Below, piece after piece: positions 36,043-46,919 of a stretch of DNA of 60,000 bases (the stretch's first letter is position 1; each line of letters opens with the position of its first letter). Below the pieces are notes generated by a model. That model did not search any database, was not told the DNA's origin, and worked only from the letters and a program-made list of their open reading frames with translations. Origin of the DNA: Membranipora membranacea (lineage: Eukaryota > Bryozoa > Gymnolaemata > Cheilostomatida > Membraniporidae); contig OU612066.1 in assembly GCA_914767715.1 (NCBI GenBank), forward strand, positions 19,382,283-19,442,282, given 5' to 3'. The translations under genes were made by a program, and so were the position numbers.

Positions 36043-36675
36043 GATGGTTGTGTAAAACTTATCCTCATGGGTAATAGTGTGGTCAGAGGTATGGCACCTG
36101 TCGGGTTCGACAGGACGGAATGTTACCCGGGTGCAAATTGGGATCAACTTCTATCCATTATATCACAATCCTTCCGAACTATATATGCTAACTCTATAAT
36201 ATTTCTATCGACTGGGCCAGTAGAACTAACAGTTAAAGATAAAAAGTCTAGAGAAGTTTATTTACGTACAGAGAACGATTTCAAGGCCATTGAGCTAAGA
36301 ATAAGCACTTTGAAGAAACGGGGAGTTTATGTAGTTTTATGCTCCACGTTCCCCATGGACTTTGCACTGTATAATCACCACAGTAAGGTGGCTGAGCCTG
36401 TGTATGAAGAGTTCTATGAAGAGATGACGGCGCATCTCGTAGAGAGTATTGTCATTTTGAATCATCAAATAGCCTTAATGAATGACCGCTCTGATTATGC
36501 TACTCCATTTTTACACACACACCTTTTGAAAAGGATGCATGGGAAGTGGAAATTTAGATTCTGGTACCTCAGAGATGGACTCCATCCTGATGAGGGCACT
36601 CAGAGAATCCAGGAGTGGGAGCTTTCTGCGAAAGCGTCAGCAACCATAGCTAGACTTGCTTATGCAAAAATCTAG
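36043..36675 (+). CDS. ORF3 of element 2: SGNH/GDSL-hydrolase-like protein in the env position
   Basis: A third ORF between pol and the 3' LTR: 202 residues from the ATG at 36067, or 210 from the splice acceptor at 36041-36042. It shows SGNH-family blocks in order: block I GNSVVRGM (the usual GDSxxxG, keeping the Ser), a CYPGA motif, block III-like FLSTGPVELT, and block V RDGLHPDEG (keeping the Asp-x-x-His pair). The block III Asn that helps form the oxyanion hole is not evident, so activity is uncertain. The in-frame codon directly before the exon is the TAG of the acceptor ATTTCTAG itself, so the frame opens exactly at the splice site, and the 8 codons before the ATG encode the expected beta strand. 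There is no signal peptide or membrane helix, so it is not an envelope protein. Role in the element is unknown. Confidence 0.8.
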   Translation, partial: DGCVKLILMGNSVVRGMAPVGFDRTECYPGANWDQLLSIISQSFRTIYANSIIFLSTGPVELTVKDKKSREVYLRTENDFKAIELRISTLKKRGVYVVLCSTFPMDFALYNHHSKVAEPVYEEFYEEMTAHLVESIVILNHQIALMNDRSDYATPFLHTHLLKRMHGKWKFRFWYLRDGLHPDEGTQRIQEWELSAKASATIARLAYAKI

Positions 36676-36822
36676 ATATCCCATACACTAATATTTTGGT
36701 ATATGACCTTTCTTCACTTGTTATTTTGTCTTGTCTAGCACCTGTCATGTTTATCTTCCTTATAAAAGTGGCTCTTGGCAATTTGTTTAAGAACATTTTT
36801 TGGTTATATTTGCAGAATTGAG

Positions 36823-36892
36823 TTCGATGTGACACATCGAATATCGGATATATGGACTGATGTGAATCATCAGCAAAAAAAAAAAAAAAAAA
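36823..36892 (+). other. Hairpin and A18 tract before the 3' LTR of element 2
   Basis: TTCGATGTG-A-CACATCGAA (36823-36841) is a 9-bp-arm hairpin, followed by an 18-base A run at 36875-36892. Purine-rich GAGAGGGAGA directly abuts the LTR at 36948 and should be the polypurine tract. Confidence 0.6.
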
Positions 36893-36947
36893 TCGGATGC
36901 AGGTGCATCAGTTATATAAGATTATGGTTATAATCTTGAGAGGGAGA

Positions 36948-37216
36948 TGTTATAGATAGTGGAAGTGGACTCACTAAATAATAGTCTGAGAACAATATCA
37001 GTAGAGTCGAGATAGACTCATATACAAATCTACAGAGGGGGATCGACCTAGGAGCACGGAAGGAGAGAACCAGACTATGAATGGTGACCGAGTGAAGGAG
37101 AAGCAAGAATAACCTAGCTAGAGATATCCGTCCTATTGTAGACCGAAGACTGTCCATCCTTATGTCCATCGAGCACCTATCTAAAGACCAACCACTGGTG
37201 AGTCCATCCTACAACA
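36948..37216 (+). repeat. 3' LTR of element 2 (269 bp)
   Basis: Same length as the 5' LTR with one substitution (GTGGAAG against GTGAAAG near the start). Followed by the ATATC duplication. Confidence 0.95.
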
Positions 37217-37221
37217 ATATC

Positions 37222-37551
37222 AGCGTTGGTTGATAGTTTTGCATCGAGGCTAAAAACGGATATAATCTCGGAAACTAAATATCGATCTAAGGAGGATTTC
37301 TGGAATATCAGAGTTTGTTGATAGTTTTTGCATCGAGGCTGTACCAAAGTCAATACCCAATCGAGTTATATGTTCATATAATCTCAAACAAGTCGTTATA
37401 TTAAAATTTGTGCACTATAAGTTTTTATAGTTGCTCGTAAATATTTTAGTTCTAAAATATTAGCCACAATTACAAGACAGTAATAAACACCTGCTATAAG
37501 TTTCTATAGCCAGGTAAAGCAAGTCATACACAAAATAGAAAGGATATAACA
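37222..37551 (+). repeat. 3' LTR of element 1, right part
   Basis: Continues the 5' LTR sequence from the same point (AGCGTTGG) to its end. The preceding ATATC (37217-37221) is the second target-duplication copy of element 2. Confidence 0.93.
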
Positions 37552-38800
37552 TGTGTAGTCTTCTTGCGGATCGATATTGCTGATATGGATTTCACGTTAC
37601 GAGCTTGATTCGCATATTCACTTAATGTTTTATGCTCAAATTCAAGTCACGCATGATACATACTTAGCCTTACGACATTCTCTTTGTGGTAATGATAGCC
37701 TAGTTTATCAGTGATCTACATGCCCAGTCAGATCACGAGAGTCAGTATGTTAAATTACTCAATATAGTTTGCCTAGCCTGAGCAGGCTAATAGTTTGCCT
37801 ATACAGTAAATGTGTTTGCAAAATATGGTCTTGAACTCCTTCTATAGTTGGGTTCTTTTAATGATCAGGGAAGGATATTGTATACCCCTCAAATGCAAAC
37901 TTGGAAACTGAGTCTTAAATCGTATGATCATTTCAAAATTTTCCGAGGCATCCGGTTATATTAAATAGATATCAATGTTGCTAGTGCATGAAATTTGTTT
38001 ACATCATGGCAGTCAGTGTGTTTTAATAAAAGTATCCTACAGCACCAATACATTGTACATTGTAAATGGTTTATAAGCTGCTCTGCATTAAACAAGAACT
38101 TATACCTCAAACCATACACACTTCCAGATAGTCCAAGGGTATGAGTAGTGACTGATATCATTCATTTTTTTCTTGTTACAACAAGTATAAATAAAGTTGG
38201 ATTACAGTGGCCTGGACTGGCTTGTAGTTTTTATTTAGCTCTCTAAGACCTATACTTATGCTTTTTCTACTGGTTGTGAAGGTAGTGAATAACAAAACTC
38301 TTCTGGACTACTTAGAATAGTCATAATCAGATTGAGACAGCAAATAAATTATAACATCATCAACAAAATCAAGAATGAAGTGTAATTTCTTGCTTTATGC
38401 AGAGGCATAGGGCACTCTATAGCCAATGTGTGGTCTCTTATTGGTTAGCTGTCACATTGACTCACTATGTTAGCTCTAGACTAGTTGATGTTCCTAAGAC
38501 CATGATCAGTTTTACCCTGTCCCTGGCATAGTGCGCTTGTCGTCAACAGTCGGAATTCAGCTTCATCGCCAGCACTTACGTACCGGTTTCATGCATGACC
38601 ATGACCATTTTCTTATCAGTCCTGAAGAGACCAGCTGCTGGTGACATGTGAATGAAAACACACTATAAGCAGCATCTGTATGATGTCTTTCTCGAGGTAT
38701 TTGCAGAGCCTGTAGGTTGTTTTGTGGTTGTCTTGAGGGATTCAAATGTGGTGTCGAGGCTGTTTTGAGGTGTTATGAACTATCTGAGGGATAACGGATT

Positions 38801-39025
38801 GTGACAAGGGGTTTTGAGGTTAGGCCTTCTACAAGATTGCTGTCGTACCCATTGCAATGGACCAGATTCTCTCCCACTACAGTTAAAGTTAAGGGTGGAT
38901 CCAAGCTATCATTAGCAGGATTTTCCGACATGATGGATCTGGGGTTGTATAGCTGCTCACTTCAAATTCACACAGTGTACCACCAACAAGGTTCAACTAA
39001 TACAATTATAGTGCCGTTATGCTGA
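38801..39025 (+). pseudogene. Possible immunoglobulin-like domain fragment
   Basis: The frame contains LQWTR, then KLSLAGFSDMMDLGLYSCSL. The second stretch fits the C-terminal half of an Ig-like domain (strand E, then D-x-G-x-Y-x-C), with the Trp of strand C upstream. No signal peptide, matching exons or convincing splice sites were found, so it is either a lone exon or a remnant. Confidence 0.3.
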
Positions 39026-39458
39026 CCATATCCAGTAATCTTTAAGTCTAGCTTTCTGTAAGGTCGGAGAGGAGCGCTTTTCTCTAACGTGATCTGCTGT
39101 CTGAGTCAACTTGACCTCAATCTTAGTCGATTCTTTTGTGAGATAACACAGTTTGCTAGTAACCTGATTGGTTTTTGGTTGTTTTAAACTGTTATGCGGC
39201 TGTTTCATAGGCTGAGTACCTGTAGCAAGTAGAGTACAATGGAAAGTTGATGAGCTTCTCAACTTTTTAGTTTATATGTAGTCTTCTCTCCTTGCTCTCA
39301 TGTCGTGATAACGATGCTCATCAATTCTCGTTCGCTTATAAATATGAATCTATCCCAGTAACCTAGAATAATAATAATGATATAATTATAATAATAATAA
39401 TATGAACTTTATTTCCTATTCAGTGTTCCTTTCAGGGCTCATGAGAATATGGTTACAT

Positions 39459-39536
39459 AAGATCGATGATACATGATACAAGATACATAAGATCGAAGAT
39501 ACATGATACAAGATACATAAGATCGATGATATCTAT
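39459..39536. repeat. 32-bp imperfect tandem repeat with flanking AAT microsatellite
   Basis: Repeats of GATCGATGATACATGATACA plus AGATACATAA just before the first CLHC1-like exon; an (AAT/ATA)n tract lies at about 39367-39403. Confidence 0.75.
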
Positions 39537-39544
39537 TCAGCTTG

Positions 39545-42500
39545 ATGCCTTCAAATCAGTATATATTTGATTACAGAGCTGATATGGGTAGAATGGATGG
39601 AGGAAGCTCCCCACTCTCACCAAACCGTTACTCTGTGTTACCTCCTGTGGCTCGTAATGAGGCTGACAGAGTTTTCATCAGAGAACTTCAACAGTACATA
39701 GACTCAGAGCTGGAGGAGATTGACTCAACTGATAGAAAACAGAGATATATAATACATAATGCTGCATTTAGCAAGGTTTGTCCAGTCCATACGCCACAAT
39801 TTAGTGTAAGACTGTGTAGCTCTGATTAAATACCACAAACCCGAACCAAGTACTTCAATCAGGCTAGAAATTAAATGTTGACTGAATACGATTTTTATCA
39901 TCTCTGTCATGATAGTGTATGTTTCATAAAATACAAAACAATACAATGGAGCTGCTCTCTTTCTCACAACACCGGATATCAGTAAGTTGCTGTAGTAGTA
40001 AGGTAATTTTTCCTGACTAATTTGATCACATTTTTCACAATAATATTGATGAATTTTGCAGCTGATTGACCACGTGCAGGCGTACAGACCTATACTGACC
40101 AGAGTTAAGAAGGAGTATGAGGATGTAATAAACACCATCGAACGCGGTAAGACAGAAGCAGTGTATCTAAATGATAAAATACAGTCTATGGCTCAAGAAC
40201 CAAGCACTCTGAGAAACTACCGCAGGCGATATGATGAACTCTCCAAAAGGTAAATGCTTATTACACAGGAGATCAGTTCCTAATCTCATTCCTTCACATC
40301 CAATCTGATTCTAGGTCATCCAAAATAATCCTATGATATGCTCTTATATCCCAACTTCAGAGAGATGCATCAATTTTGAAATCTATTGCTAAAGAACAGC
40401 AAGTATAATATTTACAATCGGCTTTTCATATATAATGAGACAGTTCATAGTACAAAAGGTTGATAGAGTGATTTGATGGTAACTTCGGACTAGTTGGACC
40501 TTCTCTCAATAAAATAAAGCCATCAAATGTCGTAGGAGAACTGGTATATTTCAGGCAGAACTTGGTAACTGAGTGTTAAAAGTTAGTACATATGTCCACA
40601 AGCTGTGTAAAATCCTGCTCCTCAAGTTTGTCTGTATTGAAGGATTGAGGTGATCAAAGCAGACAATGACAGGCTAAAATCAGAACTTAGAGAGCTGAGA
40701 GAAGCTAAGAAATCATCAGAGCTGGCCGAGCAAAGAGCCACAAAAGTAGAGAAGAGACAACCTAAGAGAGATCCTCGTAAAATACCAGGTAAAGCTTTAC
40801 TCGCTCTCATTATCATCATTGATAGTTAACAATCTGATTGATTTGATCGGACCAATTTACTAATCCAGCAAATAGATGCATACAAAATTATTTTAAAATG
40901 ATCCTGCTAGGTCTAATCATGGACTTCGACTCTAACGAATAACGGATTCTGTCTGATTACGAAATTGCTCTGCCCTGCAGATCCTGAAAATGGTTACCAA
41001 ATAAATTATTTCAAGGATTGCTTCCTGTCAGTCAAGGAATTATCATTTTCACTCAAACTTCCCCTACCCCCAATTGATCCGTTTTGATTCAGTAAAGAAA
41101 TCTTCTGTTAGCATGACCTGATCTCAACATAACGGTTGTTATATAGATCAAGGTGTATTATTTTTACTAAAGTATGACTGATTTATAATGATTGTTTGGT
41201 TATTCTGCTTAGTTGTCTCAAAGAAGAAGCAACCTCCACCTAAATCCAAGTTTGTACCAGGTAGATAAGGTGTCCTAAAGATGTGAGAACCTTGTCCGTC
41301 CGTCCTCCGACCGCTGAAAATATCACATGATATATTTAGCACTCAGAAAGTCAGTTACGAGTTGTTCTCTTAATGATGGACAGAAAGCAACTCCTGATTG
41401 TCTTGAGATTTTGGGGAATGCAGGACTTAATAGCCGAATGGCCGCATCAACTCTTTGTTCTGCTGCTGAGTTCTGCATTTTATTTAAAGGTTTTCTGTGT
41501 GATATTATTCTTTGACTGGTCATATACTGCTTTGCCGTATACTGTGATGTACTGTGCTCTATATATTCAGTATTGTAACAACTTGAGGTCTAATCCAGCC
41601 AGCAGATAGATGCTGGACTCAGCCCAGCTTTTCTACACCTTCCGACGCTTCTCACATAACATTCTTGTTGTAAAGCCATCATGATAGTCATAGGAAATTA
41701 CGAAACTCTATCATATGTCGTGATTGTGAAAACTGGAACGGCAAAAAGCTGGTTTTCCATGCAATAAGAATGATTTTTGGTCTTGTGATGAAATTCTGCT
41801 AGTTCAGTATGGTGAAACACTGCCTAAGGAAACTATGCGAATAATAATAATAATGTTAAATAAATTGATAATAGTTTGACAAAAAGACTTTACAATAAAC
41901 ACTACTCGGTCCTTTTTTGTATGTAGTTGTGGTGTGTGATCTGTTCATCAGTTATTACTGCAATTTCCGTTCCACGATGGTTGAATGCACTGTGTGCCTC
42001 ATTTTTACAGACTCCTATAATCAGTATTATTTTAGAAGAAGTGAAGTCAAATGCGTTTCTTTATTGAGATTGAAGAAAGTGAAATTAAAATGCAAGATAG
42101 CATTTGATTTTTGGCCATGGCAAAACTATATCCAAATTACATTTACCATGACTTCTCACATAACCTGACCAATCTGTGTCTGCCCATTGTAGGCCTTACA
42201 CTGGAAGAAAGTACAGATATCCCTACACTACAGAGAGAGCTGAATAAAGTGGATCATCAAATAAAAGAGCTTTCTACCAGTAAAAGGTCAAAGTTTACTG
42301 ACAGGCAGAACAAAGAGGAACTCAAGGTACTCATACTTCGTCAGTCAATCAATCTTGAAATATTGAAAAAAAATTGCTTAGCAACCTCTAATCACAGAGA
42401 GTAGACAACTTATACTCTCCCATTCCTCCTGACTTGAAACATCTGAATACTAAGTTAAAATTTGTTACCTATCTTCTCTGTGATGTGATGTGATGTTTTA

Positions 42501-45500
42501 ATTTTATCTATATTTTATCAGGAGAAACTGACAAAGAAGGTTTCTGAGCGAGATTTACTCCAGCAGAGAAATTCCTGGCTTATTGCTAAACAGAAAAGGT
42601 TAAAGGTCAGTCACGAAAGTGCTGCTGCTGCCGCTGCTGCTGCCGCCGCTGCTGCCGCTGCTGCTGCCGCTGCCGTATTATAGATTGTTAAACTTAAAGA
42701 AGTATTATTCCTAACTTGAAGCTTGAATGTTTATGTCCATCATTCATCGTGATGGAATGATTACACTTGATTCTGTATGTAAGGGAAGGAATGCTTATTT
42801 TGGATCTGGTCTTGTTTTGCCATGCTCATGTATTAGTTTGACATGGCAATGATTTGACAAACAATGTTTATCCTTGTGCAATGTACCTAGAATTGTCCAT
42901 ATCTGGCTGTGTTGTCCAATCATTCTCGCATCATACAAAATATACATTTCTAGAAGAAGAGTGTAAGAAATTTCTTCGTAACAAGTTACTTTTGAAGATA
43001 AAAATACTGTGTCATATGTCCGCTTTACGCTATGCCTACTATTTTCTGCATTATAGGTTGCTCATGATGCTGCTATGGCTTATATGAACAGTAAGGAGCC
43101 ACAGTATAGAACTATTGCTGATGTTATTATTATGGCCCTAGCTAAGAGCAAGACCATCAATCATGGTAAGTGTATATGTAAGATAAAGTGCTTCATATCC
43201 CGGTATTTTGGTTCAAAAAACGTTTTTACCATCATCATGAGATCAGCATGGTCTTAAATACATAAATGAATATATACATATCTACGTGCTGATGTCAACA
43301 TGACTTTCAATGGTATATATGTGCATAGGTACGTACCAAGACAATGTGAATTATAATGTATGCTATATATATTGGTCGACGAATGACGATAAATGCTTTC
43401 ATCATAGACACAGCATCCCAGATCTCTATAATGCAGGGTATGTTTACATCCATATACTTTATGTTCATGATGTTTTTAGTCGGACATGAGCCGACCTCAC
43501 TAACAGCTCGTGATGTCAGTAATACACAACTGGAGGACGACGATCCAACCAAGGAGAAGGAAGCTGAGATGATACTAGAGTATATAGAAAAATTTAATGA
43601 GCTCTTTGAAGATGGGAGGTATGAAGAGGCTGCAATCCATGCTGCTAACAGTCCCAAAGGCATACTGAGAACAATGGAAACTATGTCTAGATTCAAGTGT
43701 AAGTACATTCATTTAAATTGATCTATAAACTTGACTATATATATATTGAATATATCTATCACTCTGAGAGCGGGCCTTACGTTTTTATTCCATCGGAAGT
43801 TTTCTGAATATAAACAAATATCGTTCATTATACGACTGTCATGGGGAGTTGAATTTTGATTACAAATATGAACGATGAGAAACATAAATTGGAGGATGTC
43901 ATATCAGGTATTCTGTCTAACCAGCCAAGTTTTTGCGCATACTATCAGGCTTAGCTTCAGCAATGGAAATTCTCATTTGTCTTTATGCACATGTTTTGTT
44001 TCATAAGCTGCGATTTACTCATTCATTCCAGGTGTGTCACCAAACAGAGACGGGCGCTCTCCCTGGTTGGCTTTCTGTGATGCTATCATGTCGTCTGTGT
44101 TGGCACTAGGAGTTAAGCCAAGCGACACCATGTCGTTAGAATGTGTCCTCTGTGTACTCAAGGAGAACAGATTAGACTTACTCTCTCACTGGGTCGCACA
44201 AGACAGGTTTGGCCAACAGACATCACTTATAGCTTGCCAATCATAGAGCACCATCACCAATTGCTTATTTTGGTTGTCAAAGTTGAGTGTATTAATCTTT
44301 CTATTTTTGGGAATTGTGCTGTTGAGGATAACAGGACTGTCGATAATATTTAAGGGTCTGATGATCTCATGAACTTACACTATCAGAATCCTACACACCT
44401 CCCCATTCAACTTCTTCATTGACTATTAAGGTATCAATGAAATGAAGCATAAAATAATCAGAGGTGGTTCTATTGGTTAATTAGCTTCAAAATGAGCTCG
44501 ATAACAGCAACTAAGACTCCTGACTTATGACTTATGACTTAGCAAACAAGCCTCTTGCTGCTGCTTGCTTGCAACCCTTGCTAATGGGGGCTATGATGTC
44601 GTAAACATACATTTAGCTTATAAGTTTACCATTTGAAACTTTGGAGTATTGTATTTTTTAAACAAAATTGTATGAAACCAGTCGAAATCAAACGTAGCTC
44701 GTGCCATGGATGCCTCTTTGACATCAGGCTTTTAATAACAGGAATCCACTGATTTTACTTGATACATGTATCGTCTTATATCTCAACTAGACTGACAGTC
44801 ACAGAGAAGCTGGGTGATATGATAGCTGATCATTGTAAGGGTAAAAATAGAACCTATCTGGACATGGCGGAGACTATATTCCGTAACTGTTACGCTCATT
44901 ATAAAGTAGTCAACGTGATGGTGAGACAAGGACTCAATCAGAGAGCTCTAGATTATGCCAAGGATAAGGATTTCACTACCAGTGACTATATAGGTGAGAG
45001 CTTGGGCTGGGTCTGCTGGGGCTGAAATCATAGCATGCTTGTAACAATTGAATATTTGAATACAAATCTATCAAACTAGGCTAATTAAGGGCACAGCAGC
45101 AACCTTTTAAAATGCCTGTGGACACAGTTGAAACTATTAGCTTTACCGGAGAAAAAGTTCTTCTCAGCTATTCTCAACTGTAAAGTTGTCCTCTCTTTAT
45201 CACTATATAACATACAATTGCATATGAAATGCTCCAATTTCGGCCCATGGTCTACTGAAGTTGGAAAAAAATCTTTGGCATGTGATTATGATTTTTTACC
45301 TAAGCAAATGTCACTAACCCAAAAGAAATGGGGCACGGTACAAAAACACTACTATAGCTTTAACAATCAGAAGGAAAAAATAATACTTTTTTCATGTTTT
45401 TGTTGTTTGTTTCATTGTTATCAAAGTTTTGGCAAACGAATGAGCTGCTGTCTTTAATTCAGGGTGGACATGGGAAAGTGGAAACTTTAAAATTGAAAGA

Positions 45501-46919
45501 AAAATTTTTTTTCTCTCATAGATTTACTGACTAAATATCCGAGCTATCAGCTTGGTTACGCTGTCTGTGAGATGAAAGATAAAGATACTGAGCATGCTGT
45601 CATCCCACCTGGTATCATAACACGGTAAATTAAAACTGCTTGTAAAGTGAGGCTGCTTGATTAAAAGACCTACGTAATAACTACCTGAGTATGGGAGCAG
45701 GAGGATCCGAGGATCGAGATGGTATTAATGACTTGGCTGAATCTTTCTTATGACCATAGATTCAATGCTGCATGTGATAATATCATATTATATTAGCTAT
45801 TAGAAGTATATAAAGCTGCCTTTCGATGTCTCCGATGTTCACAGTATTTTTTCATATCCTTTCCTTCGCAGAGCTCTTATCTCTAATGACTCAGCTGAGA
45901 TCGGACTTCAGATTCTACAGAAACTTTTCCTGAGAGGTCCTGAGGAGACTGGTACAGATAATAATGGCTTACGATTGGCTGTATTCAACGATCACATGAC
46001 CACTCTCAACCAATGGCATGAGATAGTTAAAGTAGCCCAGGATTATGGGTACGATGAGGTAGGTTAAGACCCAAAGTTTATATTTGCGTTTTCTGACTTC
46101 CATACAGAGCCTGGGGACTAGTAAGGGGAATAAGATATCGGCCAACAGTAGACACAGCTGACTTTGTTTATAGCACTATGATTGACATTACCCACTCACC
46201 CAGTTGTGAGTGTGAGAATATTATGGTTTTATTTTAGCAAGCTTTAGGAACTACTTTGTTGTAATAGTGGAATGATACAGGTCTTGCCTCGATGGGACTG
46301 CTCATTTTGCTATTAGCAGCTGCAAAGTCAGTTATTTTATGGACAGTACTGACAATAAATGTGCAGACTTTTTTGCAGAAATTGAGACTCCCGCCATGAA
46401 AGCTCTTCATGATTGATTGATTGATTAATGGTTAATACTAATAAATCTTATCACTTAGATCATGTAGACCACGTGATCTACATGATCACATAGATTGAAA
46501 ACTGAACATGAGAAAATTTGGGAAGGCATATTTAAGAAAACTGTCTAATAAACATGTTTTTGATGTATTTTCCATCATTTATTGTTGATAGATTGAATGC
46601 GGCCCTGATTATAGAATTATAGTTTTAATGAAGAAGTCCAGCAAATGGTCACCTCATACCCAATTGAATACATTCTCCTGTTTGTGTTGTACAGGTAGCT
46701 CTGGAGCTTTTATCAGCAGTCACAGTTAAGAAGGTGATGAAGTTAGCTAGAGAAGCCAGCGGAGTTAGTGAGAAATCCACATCAGAGGCGGAGCTTAATT
46801 TCTCCTCGACGACTTCCTCTCGAGCTCAACAGCACACTGCTGATACAACACAGACTGCTTCAATAACGAGAGAAAACACCAGTGTGTCTAACACAAGGGA
46901 GGATAGTATTGACTCTTAA
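39545..46919 (+). CDS. CLHC1: Clathrin heavy chain linker domain-containing protein 1-like
   Basis: Thirteen exons: 39545-39775, 40062-40249, 40643-40788, 41213-41260, 42193-42326, 42522-42605, 43057-43165, 43480-43698, 44032-44206, 44791-44993, 45522-45624, 45872-46058 and 46695-46919. All phases match and total 683 residues, somewhat longer than vertebrate CLHC1. The N-terminal half is helical and coiled-coil rich ([31 protein letters not shown]). Exon 8 carries the clathrin-linker signature: a helix, then [20 protein letters not shown], as in the clathrin heavy-chain linker between propeller and leg. Exons 9-12 continue with helical-repeat sequence ([26 protein letters not shown]-type). 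The Ser/Thr-rich tail ends IDS. Its cellular role is poorly known; the family is named from the linker. The start could also be the in-frame ATG at 39584. Confidence 0.87.
42619..42677 (+). repeat. Intronic GCT/GCC trinucleotide repeat
   Basis: About 18 near-perfect GCN triplets just 3' of exon 6 of the CLHC1-like gene (donor after 42605). GC-rich in an AT-rich intron. Outside the coding exons in this model. Confidence 0.9.

Larger units (their letters stand above)
31353..37216 (+). mobile_element. Ty3/gypsy LTR retrotransposon, element 2 (young, intact-looking, 5,864 bp)
   Basis: Two 269-bp LTRs differ at one position that I can see. The element is flanked by the 5-bp duplication ATATC and interrupts the 3' LTR of element 1, so it inserted later. 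Order: LTR, PBS, gag, UGA, pol (PR-RT-RNase H-IN), ORF3 (SGNH-like), PPT, LTR. All three coding frames are open apart from the gag-terminal UGA. Two zinc knuckles in Gag and the RT motif QMDD suggest the Mag-type branch, which I infer from memory of such families. Confidence 0.95.
24315..37551 (+). mobile_element. Ty3/gypsy LTR retrotransposon, element 1 (older, host of a nested insertion)
   Basis: The 5' LTR is 24315-25095. The 3' LTR is split by element 2 into 30902-31352 and 37222-37551; its parts add to 781 bp, exactly the 5' LTR length. TGTG flanks both sides (24311-24314 and 37552-37555), extendable to ATGTG if the LTR ends one base earlier, as expected for a 4-5-bp target duplication. 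The LTRs differ at only a few positions that I can see. Internal order is PBS, gag, pol (PR-RT-RNase H-IN), PPT, which places it in Ty3/gypsy. Gag and pol each carry a frame break, so this copy looks inactive. Confidence 0.93.
37552..39544. other. Intergenic region, mostly non-coding
   Basis: Between the LTR elements and the CLHC1-like gene. Apart from an Ig-like fragment near 38850-39000 and short repeats from 39370, I see no gene. The promoter of the downstream gene should be at the 3' end. Confidence 0.5.
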
